51,416 nucleotides of DNA from CAIPSZ01 sp038065015 (GTDB taxonomy: Bacteria > Patescibacteriota > Patescibacteriia > PEXW01): assembly GCA_038065015.1 (NCBI GenBank), contig JBBTRU010000001.1, forward strand, positions 1 to 51,416. Reading direction: 5' to 3'. How positions within the stretch are numbered: position 1 is the first letter of the stretch; every line of letters begins with the position of its first letter. Shown here piece after piece: positions 26,695 through 34,185 of the stretch. The position numbers and the translations under genes were made by a program. Under the pieces are notes generated by a model. It was not told where the DNA came from, did no database searches, and worked only from the letters and a program-made list of their open reading frames with translations.

Positions 26695-27336
26695 TTAGCG
26701 ATGTTTCGCTTTAGCAATTTTTCCCAGCTGCACGCGCACGCTGCCCTGCCGCAAGATAACCGGCGGCGTTACCGAAAGATCGACAATGGTGGAAGGCGGT
26801 TCTTCGGGAATTTCACCCGCATCCAGCACGAAGTCTGGCTGGATTGGCTGCTGCTCGAAGTGCCGCACCACTTCCTGCCCCACGTAAAAAACGCCGGCGC
26901 CCGAAAGATTCGCGCTGGTACAGGTAATGGGCCTACCCAGGCCGCTCACCAAAGTTTGGGCAATCGGCTGGTTTGCCTGGCGGATACCGAGCGTAGGCTT
27001 GCCAAGCGTGAGCGCGCTCGGCAGTGTATTGGTGTGCGGCAAAATGAGCGTGACTGGCCCTGGCCAGTAGCTCTTGATAAAGGTGTGCGCGGCATCACTT
27101 ATCTGCACGTACTTCTTCGCCATAGTAATGCCGGTGACCAGCACCGGCAGGGCCTTCTGCGCGCGGTGCTTCATAACGAAGAGCTTGCCAATGGCTTCCT
27201 CGTTCGTTGCGTCAACAGCCAAGCCATATGCGGTATCGGTTGGGTACACCACCACGCCCCCGGCCATGAGCACCGCCAAAGCTTGCCGGATGAAAACCGG
27301 ATTAGGTTTTTTCGCATTAATGGCAACAATTTGCAT
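26695..27336 (-). CDS. tsaC: Threonylcarbamoyl-AMP synthase (TsaC/Sua5/YrdC family)
   Basis: 213 residues. The enzyme makes threonylcarbamoyl-adenylate from Thr, bicarbonate and ATP, the first step of t6A synthesis on ANN-decoding tRNAs. Motifs: GGVVVYPTDTAYGL at 26-39, the K-x-R pair KHR at 56-58 followed by KALPVLV, WPGPVTLIL at 91-99, and TSANLSG at 140-146. It is the single-domain form without the Sua5 C-terminal domain. It follows the unknown 27344-27865 gene by 7 bp and has the CCTATG start context. Confidence 0.95.
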   Translation of the reverse strand: MQIVAINAKKPNPVFIRQALAVLMAGGVVVYPTDTAYGLAVDATNEEAIGKLFVMKHRAQKALPVLVTGITMAKKYVQISDAAHTFIKSYWPGPVTLILPHTNTLPSALTLGKPTLGIRQANQPIAQTLVSGLGRPITCTSANLSGAGVFYVGQEVVRHFEQQPIQPDFVLDAGEIPEEPPSTIVDLSVTPPVILRQGSVRVQLGKIAKAKHR

Positions 27337-27343
27337 AGGCGGG

Positions 27344-27865
27344 TTACAAGGCGAGGTAGTGCTTGGCGGGTTGTGTGGTCAAATCCCAATCCACCGATTT
27401 GGTTTCAACGCCATACTTTTCGCGAAGAGCAAGCTCCACGTTCGCAATGGCATCTTGCAGGTGGAGGCCGGCGCGCTCGGCAACGGCCGTACTCACCGCC
27501 TGTAAAATCTGGTCGCGTCGTTCTGCCGATGCATAGCCCGTCGCGAGGTTGGCGCGCACCAGCAGCCAGATGAGATCGTACAGCATTTGCTCAACATCGG
27601 CGGTAACTACCAATGAGAGCGGCGCTGGCACACTTGTTCCATCGGCAATGAGGTAGATAGGTATCGTGTGCTGGGCCGCCGTCCAGGGAAAGCCGGTCAC
27701 CTGCGGGATTGCGTCCAGGATAGGCCCGATCGCATCGTAGAATACCCGTTCGAATACTTCGCCTCGAAAAATGAGTTCCTGCCAGGCTTCTTTAAATGCC
27801 GCTGGGCCCCGGTACAGCCGCTCGGCGTAATCGTGGTTGTAGATGAGATCGGCCTGCGGGGTCAT
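27344..27865 (-). CDS. Unrecognised soluble protein
   Basis: 173 residues from the ATG at 27865; the frame continues upstream into the DUF559 gene, so the internal ATG is preferred. Family not recognised. Early part: LIYNHDYAERLYRGPAAFKE, then a helical stretch, a strand-rich middle (TIPIYLIADGTSVPAPLSLV) and a helical C-terminal half (MLYDLIWLLVRANLATGYAS, and DAIANVELALREKYG). No signal peptide or convincing membrane helix. It lies between the DUF559 gene (22 bp) and tsaC (7 bp). Confidence 0.65.
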   Translation of the reverse strand: MTPQADLIYNHDYAERLYRGPAAFKEAWQELIFRGEVFERVFYDAIGPILDAIPQVTGFPWTAAQHTIPIYLIADGTSVPAPLSLVVTADVEQMLYDLIWLLVRANLATGYASAERRDQILQAVSTAVAERAGLHLQDAIANVELALREKYGVETKSVDWDLTTQPAKHYLAL

Positions 27866-27887
27866 GCTCGTACTGTAGCAAGTCTGT

Positions 27888-28238
27888 CTATTTGCTGCGA
27901 GTGAGTTGTGCAAGTATCGTTTCAACAATACCCTCAATGTTGGTTTCAACCTCGTTACTCCACACACGTATCACCTTCCAATCTTGTGCCTGAAACCAGG
28001 CATCTCGTTCTGCATCGTATTTCTGTTGGCTTGGCATTGCGTGTCCTCCGCCATCTACTTCAATAATCAGGCGTTTACCGGGCGCAGCAAAGTCGGCAAT
28101 GTATGGCCCCACTGGATATTGCCGAAAGAATTTTACGCCATTCAAGCGTTTTGCCCTAAGGTGTTGCCATAACTTGGTTTCAGAGGGTGTTTGACGTCTT
28201 CGTAAGGAACGAGCGCGTTGAGTAAAAATTGCGGCCAT
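27888..28238 (-). CDS. DUF559 endonuclease-like protein
   Basis: 116 residues from the ATG at 28238; the frame stays open to 28367, but that part is hairpin-repeat DNA. This is the DUF559 family, small PD-(D/E)xK-type proteins related to Vsr-like nucleases. Seen: basic N terminus RARSLRRRQTPSETKLWQHL, then VKFFRQYPVGPYIADFAAPG, the acidic-Lys region RLIIEVDGGGHA, and DAWFQAQDWKVIRVWSNEVE. The D in YIADF and the E in IIEVDG fit the PD-ExK catalytic positions. Substrate unknown; the family is widespread, poorly characterised and often found among repeats and mobile DNA. Two hairpin repeats lie just upstream (28266-28348). Confidence 0.85.
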   Translation of the reverse strand: MAAIFTQRARSLRRRQTPSETKLWQHLRAKRLNGVKFFRQYPVGPYIADFAAPGKRLIIEVDGGGHAMPSQQKYDAERDAWFQAQDWKVIRVWSNEVETNIEGIVETILAQLTRSK

Positions 28239-28265
28239 ATAAACTCTTTTCTCCTCTCCCTCGTT

Positions 28266-28348
28266 CCCTCCCCTACACGAGGGGAGGGAGGTGATAGTAA
28301 TGTCTTTACCGAATAGAGCTTCCTCCCTCTCCCCCTTGTGGGAGAGGG
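28266..28348. repeat. Two GC-rich hairpin repeats between leuS and the DUF559 gene
   Basis: First hairpin: CCCTCCCCT (28266-28274), 5-base loop, AGGGGAGGG (28280-28288). Second: CCCTCTCCC (28325-28333), 6-base loop, GGGAGAGGG (28340-28348). Both stems are perfect 9 bp. They belong to the same type as hairpins inside leuS (29652-29672) and at 46097-46306. Confidence 0.85.
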
Positions 28349-28371
28349 TTGGGGAGAGGGGTGGCAATGAT

Positions 28372-30993
28372 TTACACCACGATACTCACCAACTTCCCTT
28401 TCACCACGATAATCTTCTTTGGGGTTTTGCCGTCCAGCCAGTGCTGAATTTTTTCAGACGCCAGAGCTTTGGCTTGCAGATCTTCCGCGCGGGTACCCGA
28501 AGCGACGGTGAACTTGTCGCGTACTTTTCCGTTAATTTGGACCACTACTTCCACATTTTCTGCCACGACTTTCGACGCATCGAAGCTTGGCCACTCCTGG
28601 TCGTGTACCTGATCTTTGTGGCCAAGCTGCACCCACAGCTCTTGCGCCAAGTGCGGGGCGAAAGGCGAGAGCAAGGTGATAAAAATTACAAACTCTTTCT
28701 TCGAAACAGACTCCCAAGTTGTAGCTGCGTTTACCCACTTCATAAAGTTGCTCACCGCTGTGTTCAAAGAGAACGATGCAATATCCTCGCCAATGTGTTT
28801 GACGAGTGCATGCGTCTCGCGATGCAAAGTATCACCAGGTGTTACCTTGTCTTGTAATTGCCATACCTTCTCGAGGAAACGCCGCACGCCCACAATCCCG
28901 CGCGTGCTCCAGGGCTTGGCGTCTTCCAGCGGCCCCATGAACATTTCGAACATGCGCAAGCTATCCGCACCGTACTCCCGCACAATGAGGTCGGGGGTAA
29001 TAACATTGCCGCGACTCTTGCTCATCTTCTGGCCGTCTTCGGCGAGTATCAACCCTTGGTTAATGAGCTTGGTAAACGGTTCATCGGGCAGGCTCTTTGG
29101 CACTACTTCAATATCGTGCAAGAACTTGTAGATGAAACGGGCATACAGCAAGTGCAACACGGCGTGCTCGGCCCCGCCAATATAGGTGTCTACCGGTAAC
29201 CAAGCTTTGAGTTTTTCCGGGTCGGCGAGTTGCTTAGCATTGTGCGGGTCGCAGTAGCGTAAGAAGTACCAGTTAGAACCCGCCCACTGCGGCATAGTGT
29301 TGGTCTCCCGTTTAGCTGGCCCGCCACATTTTGGACAGGTGGTGTTCACCCAACTCTTGATGCCGGCGAGCGGCGATTCTCCCGTGCCAGTGGGTTCGTA
29401 CTTTTCTACATCGGGCAGAACGACTGGCAGTTGTTCCTCGGGAACACCAACGATTCCGTCTTTTGGGCAATGCACCATCGGAATCGGCTCGCCCCAGTAG
29501 CGTTGGCGGCTGAACACCCAGTCGCGGAGCTTGTAGTTGGTGGCGGCTTTACCGTTGCCGGTTTTTTCTAACCAACCGACAATGGCTTTGCGGAATTCTT
29601 GCGAGGTGAGGCCTTCATACGGTCCGTCGTACGTCCCCTCCCTCTCTCCCTCCCCCCCTTGCAAAGGGGGGGCAGCAGGGGGGGTAACCATAATGCCCTC
29701 GCCTGTCCAGCACTCACTCTCTATATCACTGCCAAGGTGCCCCCATGCACCGGGGCTTGCAACCGGTTCAAGTGCATTTCTGGGCATTACTTTTGGCGGT
29801 TCAATAACTTTCTTTACAGGTAGCTTAAATTTCTTCGCAAACGCGTGGTCACGCTCGTCGTGCGCAGGCACGGCCATAATGGCCCCCGTGCCGTAGCTGA
29901 CCAGTACATAGTCCGCAATCCACACCGGGATTTTTTCATTGTTCACCGGGTTGATAGCGTAGGCACCGGTGAACACGCCGGTTTTTTCTTTGGCAAGCTC
30001 GGTGCGTTCCAAATCAGACTTCTGGCTCGCGTGCTTCTGGTACTTTTCTACGGCTTTCCGCTGCTCGTCAGTGGTGATTTGTGAAACAAGCGCGTGCTCG
30101 GGCGAGAGTACCATGTACGTCGCGCCGAAGAGCGTGTCGGGGCGGGTGGTGAAGACTTTAATATTGTCATTGCGAGGAGACCCGCTATTGCGGGACGACG
30201 ACCTGCCCGCCGCACTCGCCTGGGCGAGGCAGGCGGGAGCAATCTTGTCTTTGCTATTAACAGCAGGATTACTCGCAATGACAAACTGAACCTCCGCCCC
30301 CTCACTCTTCCCAATCCAGTTGCGTTGTGATTGCTTGATGCTCTCTGGCCAGTCCAGCTGGTCGAGATCATTCAGCAAGCGCTCGATGTACTTGGCGTCG
30401 GTAATCTTCACCAGCCACTGACGAATATTCTTTTTCTCGACGACGGTGCCGCAGCGGTCGCATTTGCCGCCGACGACTTCTTCATTGGCCAAACCGGTCT
30501 TGTCTTTGGGGCACCAGTTGATTGGCGCTTCGGCTTCGTACGCCAAACCGTGCTCAAAGAGCTTAAGGAAAATCCACTGCGTCCACTTGTAGTATTCCGG
30601 ATCGGTGGTGTTCACCTCCCGCGACCAGTCGTAACTAAAACCCAGGGACTGAATCTGACGTTTGAAATTGGCAATGTTCTTTTTGAGGGTGACGGTGGGG
30701 TGCGTACCGGTTTTGATGGCGTAGTTCTCGGCGGGCAAGCCAAAGGCATCCCAACCCATGGGGTGGAGCACTTGTTTGCCCTGCATCCGCAGGTACCGGC
30801 TGAAAATGTCGGACGCGGTGTAGCCCTCGGGATGGCCAACGTGCAGCCCGTCGCCCGAAGGGTACGGGAACATATCCAAAATGTATGCCTTAGCTTTGCC
30901 AGGCACAGCCGAAACAGTAAAAGCGCCCGAGCCGTACCAGATATCCTGCCACTTTTGCTCTACTTTTTTGTGGTCATAGTGCTCCTGGGCCAT
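28372..30993 (-). CDS. leuS: Leucyl-tRNA synthetase, with in-frame repeat insertions
   Basis: 873 residues from the ATG at 30993 (an earlier in-frame start exists at 31029 but adds residues absent from the family). Charges tRNA-Leu. Class I signatures: PYPSGDGLHVGHPEGY at 44-59 (HIGH) and KMSKS at 656-660, plus zinc-type cysteines CPKD...CDRCG at 161-181, the editing-domain motif TTRPDT at 282-287, and the YGTGAIMAVPAHDERD segment at 367-382. Compared with E. coli LeuRS as I remember it, two stretches are extra: about 238-277, encoded by a TGTCATTGCGAG repeat element, and about 437-452, encoded by a GC hairpin. Both keep the frame and all catalytic motifs, so the enzyme is probably functional. 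A further extra segment at about 404-425 is suspicious. It lies upstream of the DUF559 gene. Confidence 0.95.
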   Translation of the reverse strand: MAQEHYDHKKVEQKWQDIWYGSGAFTVSAVPGKAKAYILDMFPYPSGDGLHVGHPEGYTASDIFSRYLRMQGKQVLHPMGWDAFGLPAENYAIKTGTHPTVTLKKNIANFKRQIQSLGFSYDWSREVNTTDPEYYKWTQWIFLKLFEHGLAYEAEAPINWCPKDKTGLANEEVVGGKCDRCGTVVEKKNIRQWLVKITDAKYIERLLNDLDQLDWPESIKQSQRNWIGKSEGAEVQFVIASNPAVNSKDKIAPACLAQASAAGRSSSRNSGSPRNDNIKVFTTRPDTLFGATYMVLSPEHALVSQITTDEQRKAVEKYQKHASQKSDLERTELAKEKTGVFTGAYAINPVNNEKIPVWIADYVLVSYGTGAIMAVPAHDERDHAFAKKFKLPVKKVIEPPKVMPRNALEPVASPGAWGHLGSDIESECWTGEGIMVTPPAAPPLQGGEGEREGTYDGPYEGLTSQEFRKAIVGWLEKTGNGKAATNYKLRDWVFSRQRYWGEPIPMVHCPKDGIVGVPEEQLPVVLPDVEKYEPTGTGESPLAGIKSWVNTTCPKCGGPAKRETNTMPQWAGSNWYFLRYCDPHNAKQLADPEKLKAWLPVDTYIGGAEHAVLHLLYARFIYKFLHDIEVVPKSLPDEPFTKLINQGLILAEDGQKMSKSRGNVITPDLIVREYGADSLRMFEMFMGPLEDAKPWSTRGIVGVRRFLEKVWQLQDKVTPGDTLHRETHALVKHIGEDIASFSLNTAVSNFMKWVNAATTWESVSKKEFVIFITLLSPFAPHLAQELWVQLGHKDQVHDQEWPSFDASKVVAENVEVVVQINGKVRDKFTVASGTRAEDLQAKALASEKIQHWLDGKTPKKIIVVKGKLVSIVV
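29652..29672. repeat. GC hairpin inside leuS
   Basis: CCCCCCCTT (29652-29660), 3-base loop, AAGGGGGGG (29664-29672), a perfect 9-bp stem. It encodes part of the extra TPPAAPPLQGGEGERE stretch of LeuRS. The hairpin at 46163-46183 has the same layout (CCCCTCCTT, 3-base loop, AAGGAGGGG). Confidence 0.85.
30165..30283. repeat. TGTCATTGCGAG palindromic element inserted in leuS
   Basis: 119 bp with perfect 12-bp terminal inverted repeats TGTCATTGCGAG (30165-30176) and CTCGCAATGACA (30272-30283), identical to those of the intergenic element at 23791-23931. Internal parts: a CCCGC/GCGGG hairpin and a CCTGCCCGCC to GCAGGCGGG module at 30202-30237. It is read in frame inside the leuS editing-domain region. 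Confidence 0.9.
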
Positions 30994-31071
30994 GGGCTGC
31001 AGAATACCACGATTTTGCCACTGGAGCAAGCTACTTTTTGGCTAAGGTTAGCCTAAAAAACTCCAAAACCG

Positions 31072-31100
31072 TTGACAGCAAGAGGCTTGGATGCTACCTT
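31072..31100 (+). promoter_or_regulatory. Probable promoter of the LysM/M23 peptidase gene
   Basis: TTGACA (31072-31077), a 17-bp spacer and TACCTT (31095-31100). The -35 is perfect and the -10 weak. Just upstream a near-palindrome GGCTAAGGTTAGCC (31040-31053), flanked by T5 on the left and TA6 on the right, lies in the divergent gap between leuS and this gene and may be an operator. Confidence 0.6.
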
Positions 31101-31109
31101 TGAGACTCG

Positions 31110-31140
31110 AAAAATCTCTTGGTACATGCCGGAGATTTTT
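31110..31140 (+). promoter_or_regulatory. Leader hairpin with T-run, possible attenuator
   Basis: AAAAATCTC (31110-31118) and GAGATTTTT (31132-31140) form a 9-bp stem with a 13-base loop; the T-run continues one base beyond. It would lie in the 5' leader about 200 bases before the annotated start, and it resembles a weak intrinsic terminator. Control by attenuation is inference. The rest of the gap to 31338 holds a GGAGG (31206-31210) and an open frame that may be the true N terminus. Confidence 0.4.
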
Positions 31141-31337
31141 TGCTATCTACCTCCTTACTGGTTGTGGCCCGGCCGATTTGCCCGTAGTGCCAGCCAACGC
31201 CCCGCGGAGGAACGAAAGTCACTTGTATTTCTACTCGGCTCACCCAACTCGCCATCCGCACAACCGTCTCGATACTTCGAGGCTTTGCCAAGCTCTTCGT
31301 CGGGCTGGGCCGAGTTCTCTGGTTTGTACTCTTACCG

Positions 31338-32543
31338 TTGCGCTGGATATTCCGGACGGTTATACCAGCAGTGGCGCGGCCACTCTACCGCGTGTACCGC
31401 TTGCTCCGCAGCGCACTCAATCGCATCCTCGCCCCGGCAAAAAACCGCTGGGCGTACTTTTTGCTGCATCGCAACACGGTCACCGGGGTTATTGCACTTA
31501 TGGCGCTGCTCATTGCCTTTAACAACGTGCAAGCGCGCGACCAGCAGAGCGAGACCATTGGCCAGCAGAGCCTCTTTGCCACATTCTTCCCCACGGACTT
31601 GGCCGAGGATGTGGAAATTGTGGAAGGGGCAGTTGCGCCAATCAACCACGAGGACAAACTCGCGCTTACGCCCACCAGCCAGCAAGCCCGGCCAGCACCC
31701 GATACCACGACGGACCAGGCAAACACTGCCGAGCAGCAACTGGCGCTTGGCATTGGCGGGAATGGTGACGACCAGGAAGAAGATGTGCGTTTCTACATCG
31801 TCGAAGGGGGCGACACCTTGAGCAGCATTGCCGTGCAATTCGGCATCTCAACCGATACTATCCAGTGGGAAAATAACCTTTCGGATACCGACTTTATTAA
31901 ACCCGGCCAAAAACTCACGATTTTGCCGGTAGACGGCGTCACGCACACTGTCAAAAAGGGCGATACAGTGGCATCGATAGCAAAAAAGTACAAAGCCGAG
32001 GATGAGAAAATTCTGGCCTACAATCGCTTAGCAAATGCCGAGGCACTCAACGAAGGGGAGGAACTTATAATTCCGGGTGGGGTTATCGAATCTGCTGCCC
32101 CACGCCAGGCGCCGCAGAACCCAACCTCGGCTACCCGACGTCTCGCGCTTTTCAATATTCCCCCGCCCGCGCGCAGCACCACGGGCAAACGAATGCAGTG
32201 GCCATCCTCGAGCCGCCGCATTAACCAGTATTTCAAGTTCCGCCACACCGGCATCGATATTGACGGCAACGTCGGCTCGCCGGTATATGCTGCCGACAGC
32301 GGCGTGGTGGAGAGCGTGACCTACGCCCGCTATGGCTACGGCTTCCACCTGGTTATTAACCACGGCGGCGGCCGCGAAACCCTGTACGCGCACAATGCAA
32401 AAATCTTCGTGCGCCCGGGCCAGTCGGTCAAACGCGGACAAAGCATTGCGGTCATTGGCCTCACTGGTCGAACGACTGGTGCGCACCTGCACTTCGAGGT
32501 TATCCAAAATGGCGCCAAGCGCAATCCGCTAAGCTACCTGTAG
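31338..32543 (+). CDS. LysM-domain M23 family peptidoglycan endopeptidase
   Basis: 401 residues from a TTG at 31338; the only plus-strand gene. An N-terminal basic amphipathic part and membrane helix (about 48-66) are followed by a linker, LysM domains at about 152-197 (YIVEGGDTLSSIAVQFG) and 201-247 (HTVKKGDTVASIAKKY), and a C-terminal M23 domain with zinc ligands in HTGIDID (H303, D307) and HLHFE (H383, H385). M23 enzymes cut peptide cross-links in peptidoglycan; LysM binds the glycan. Likely role: wall remodelling during growth or division. The start is doubtful: the frame is open upstream to beyond 31200 with plausible residues (RGFAKLFVGLGRVLWFVLLP), a GGAGG lies at 31206-31210, but no ATG, GTG or TTG is in frame there. 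Confidence 0.88.
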   Translation: MRWIFRTVIPAVARPLYRVYRLLRSALNRILAPAKNRWAYFLLHRNTVTGVIALMALLIAFNNVQARDQQSETIGQQSLFATFFPTDLAEDVEIVEGAVAPINHEDKLALTPTSQQARPAPDTTTDQANTAEQQLALGIGGNGDDQEEDVRFYIVEGGDTLSSIAVQFGISTDTIQWENNLSDTDFIKPGQKLTILPVDGVTHTVKKGDTVASIAKKYKAEDEKILAYNRLANAEALNEGEELIIPGGVIESAAPRQAPQNPTSATRRLALFNIPPPARSTTGKRMQWPSSSRRINQYFKFRHTGIDIDGNVGSPVYAADSGVVESVTYARYGYGFHLVINHGGGRETLYAHNAKIFVRPGQSVKRGQSIAVIGLTGRTTGAHLHFEVIQNGAKRNPLSYL

Positions 32544-32627
32544 CAGCGGATGACAAATGGCCTTGAGCAAATCGCCTAGGGTAAAGGGCGAGGCATTTTC
32601 CATGCCCCATATGCTATAAGCTCTTGG

Positions 32628-33449
32628 CTAGGTCTTGCCCTGGCCCGGTAAAAACCGATGAATTTTTTTAATAATCTCGTCAATCGTCAAGTTAGACTTG
32701 ATGAGGTAATCATTGGCCCCCAGTGACTTGCCTTTTTGCACGTCCGAATCTTGCCCCAGGTTCGAGAGCAGGACAATGGGTACTTGCGAAACGACATTAT
32801 CACCCGACGCGCGCACTTGCTGCAAGACGTTGAACCCATCGAGGCCGGGCAAAATAACATCCAAAAGTACGATATCCGGTTTCACCGTTTGTATCTTGAG
32901 CAAGCCTTCGCGGCCGTCCACGGCCACGTGCACGTCGAAGCCCTCGCGTTTGAGTTTGGTGGTCATGAGTTCGCGGAGAAACTGATCGTCTTCCACCAGG
33001 AGTATCCGCACCCCGTTGGCATCTACCACGGACGGGTTGACCGCTGCAGACGGCGTGGGGGTTGGCGCGGCCGGGGCCTCGGGCAAGCGCAATACCTGTC
33101 GCACCTTGGTAACCACTTCTTCTGGCGTTATCTTGGCTTTGATAATGTAGTCCCGCGCGCCGAGGCTGGCGGCCTTGTCTATTTCTACGCCCTGGCCAGA
33201 ATTAGAAATAATAATAATCGGCGGTAAAGGCTTATTCTCGGCTCGCAGGGCGGTGAGGACGTCATACCCATTGAGCACGGGCATGACAATATCGAGGAGG
33301 ACGACATCGTGCTGCTGCGTGCGAAGTAATTCCAGGCCGGCCGCCCCGTCTGCCGCAGACCGGACGGTAAAGCCCTCGCTGGTGAACTTGCTCACCAGGA
33401 CGTCGCGGAGAATTGTCTCGTCTTCGATAATGGCAATGCTATAGGGCAT
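32628..33449 (-). CDS. Double-receiver response regulator without output domain
   Basis: 273 residues made of two CheY-like receiver domains. REC1 about 3-122 with acidic pair ED at 9-10, phospho-acceptor D53 in VVLLDIVMP, and K104. A Pro/Ala-rich linker covers about 124-143. REC2 about 147-268 has EDD at 153-155, acceptor D197 in IVLLDVILP, and a K in YLIKS. There is no DNA-binding or enzymatic domain, so it must act through protein contacts or phosphorelay. It is the last gene of the operon with the 7TM protein (11-bp overlap) and the histidine kinase. The output target is unknown; control of surface structures is a guess. Confidence 0.92.
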   Translation of the reverse strand: MPYSIAIIEDETILRDVLVSKFTSEGFTVRSAADGAAGLELLRTQQHDVVLLDIVMPVLNGYDVLTALRAENKPLPPIIIISNSGQGVEIDKAASLGARDYIIKAKITPEEVVTKVRQVLRLPEAPAAPTPTPSAAVNPSVVDANGVRILLVEDDQFLRELMTTKLKREGFDVHVAVDGREGLLKIQTVKPDIVLLDVILPGLDGFNVLQQVRASGDNVVSQVPIVLLSNLGQDSDVQKGKSLGANDYLIKSNLTIDEIIKKIHRFLPGQGKT

Positions 33450-34182
33450 AGGGGGGTGTGGAAGTGGGTCGAACAGTTTGCAAGTTCAGTGGCGGCAGGC
33501 GTGTGGGTCGGTGGTACGCAACCCCGAGAAAGATTGTGAGTAAGCCGGCTATGGAGAAAAAATCACCCAGCACGGCAACAATTTCGGTACTCGTGCGGAA
33601 GGTAATGACCGCCGAGAATGCCAGGAACGTGCTCCCGATGCCGATGGTGTAGGCCCGCACTCGGACAATATGGTTAGCTTTTGCCCGTGCACCCTGCCAT
33701 AGGAATAGAATGGCACCCGGAAGCAGAACGAGCAAGAACAAGGTGGCGGTATACAGCCCGGCACCTGCGCTGGGATTCCAGTTGGTAATACCGGTGCTGG
33801 TATCGACAATCGGTGCGGCCAGATCAACCAGGAGCAAAGCCACCGCCAGTGCTGCCAGGCAAAGGTACCCGGGGAAAAACCACCGGGTCACGCGTGGAAA
33901 GGTGTAGGCCAATACTACCCGTCCATAGAAAGCGTTAGCGAGTAAAAAGAATGCCACGCCAATGCCAAAGGCGTACCCTAAGAAGTCGGTATTCTGGCTA
34001 TCGAAAATGCGGGGTACGGTAAGAAAAAAATACGCCGCCGTGAGGGCGCTATACGTGTAGAAGAAGTACCGGACCATTCGGCTGCCCGGATCTTGGTGCA
34101 TGGCGCGTGCCAGCCGCATGGCTAGGTATACGCACACGCCAGCGTTGGCAAGGTCAACCAGGGTGGAAATGGGTAGGGCCAT
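33439..34182 (-). CDS. Seven-helix membrane protein, probable sensor partner
   Basis: 247 residues with seven hydrophobic segments at about 6-27, 36-56, 67-87, 101-122, 139-162, 175-195 and 201-223, and a short cytosolic tail. No enzymatic domain and no recognised family; the layout resembles the membrane sensor parts of some histidine kinases (7TM type). It is encoded between a histidine kinase (3 bp upstream) and a double-receiver regulator (11-bp overlap), so a ligand-sensing or modulating role for the kinase is inferred. A transporter is less likely at this size. Confidence 0.7.
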   Translation of the reverse strand: MALPISTLVDLANAGVCVYLAMRLARAMHQDPGSRMVRYFFYTYSALTAAYFFLTVPRIFDSQNTDFLGYAFGIGVAFFLLANAFYGRVVLAYTFPRVTRWFFPGYLCLAALAVALLLVDLAAPIVDTSTGITNWNPSAGAGLYTATLFLLVLLPGAILFLWQGARAKANHIVRVRAYTIGIGSTFLAFSAVITFRTSTEIVAVLGDFFSIAGLLTIFLGVAYHRPTRLPPLNLQTVRPTSTPPYAL

Positions 34183-34185
34183 AGC

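Noticed and set aside
26701..27573. 290-codon open frame on the plus strand
   Set aside because: Antisense to tsaC and its neighbour; no domain.
31072..31821. Alternative open frames overlapping the peptidase gene
   Set aside because: Out of frame with the LysM/M23 coding sequence, which carries clear domains.
32544..32627. Terminator between converging genes
   Set aside because: Only a 5-bp GGCAT/ATGCC stem and no T-run; not convincing.
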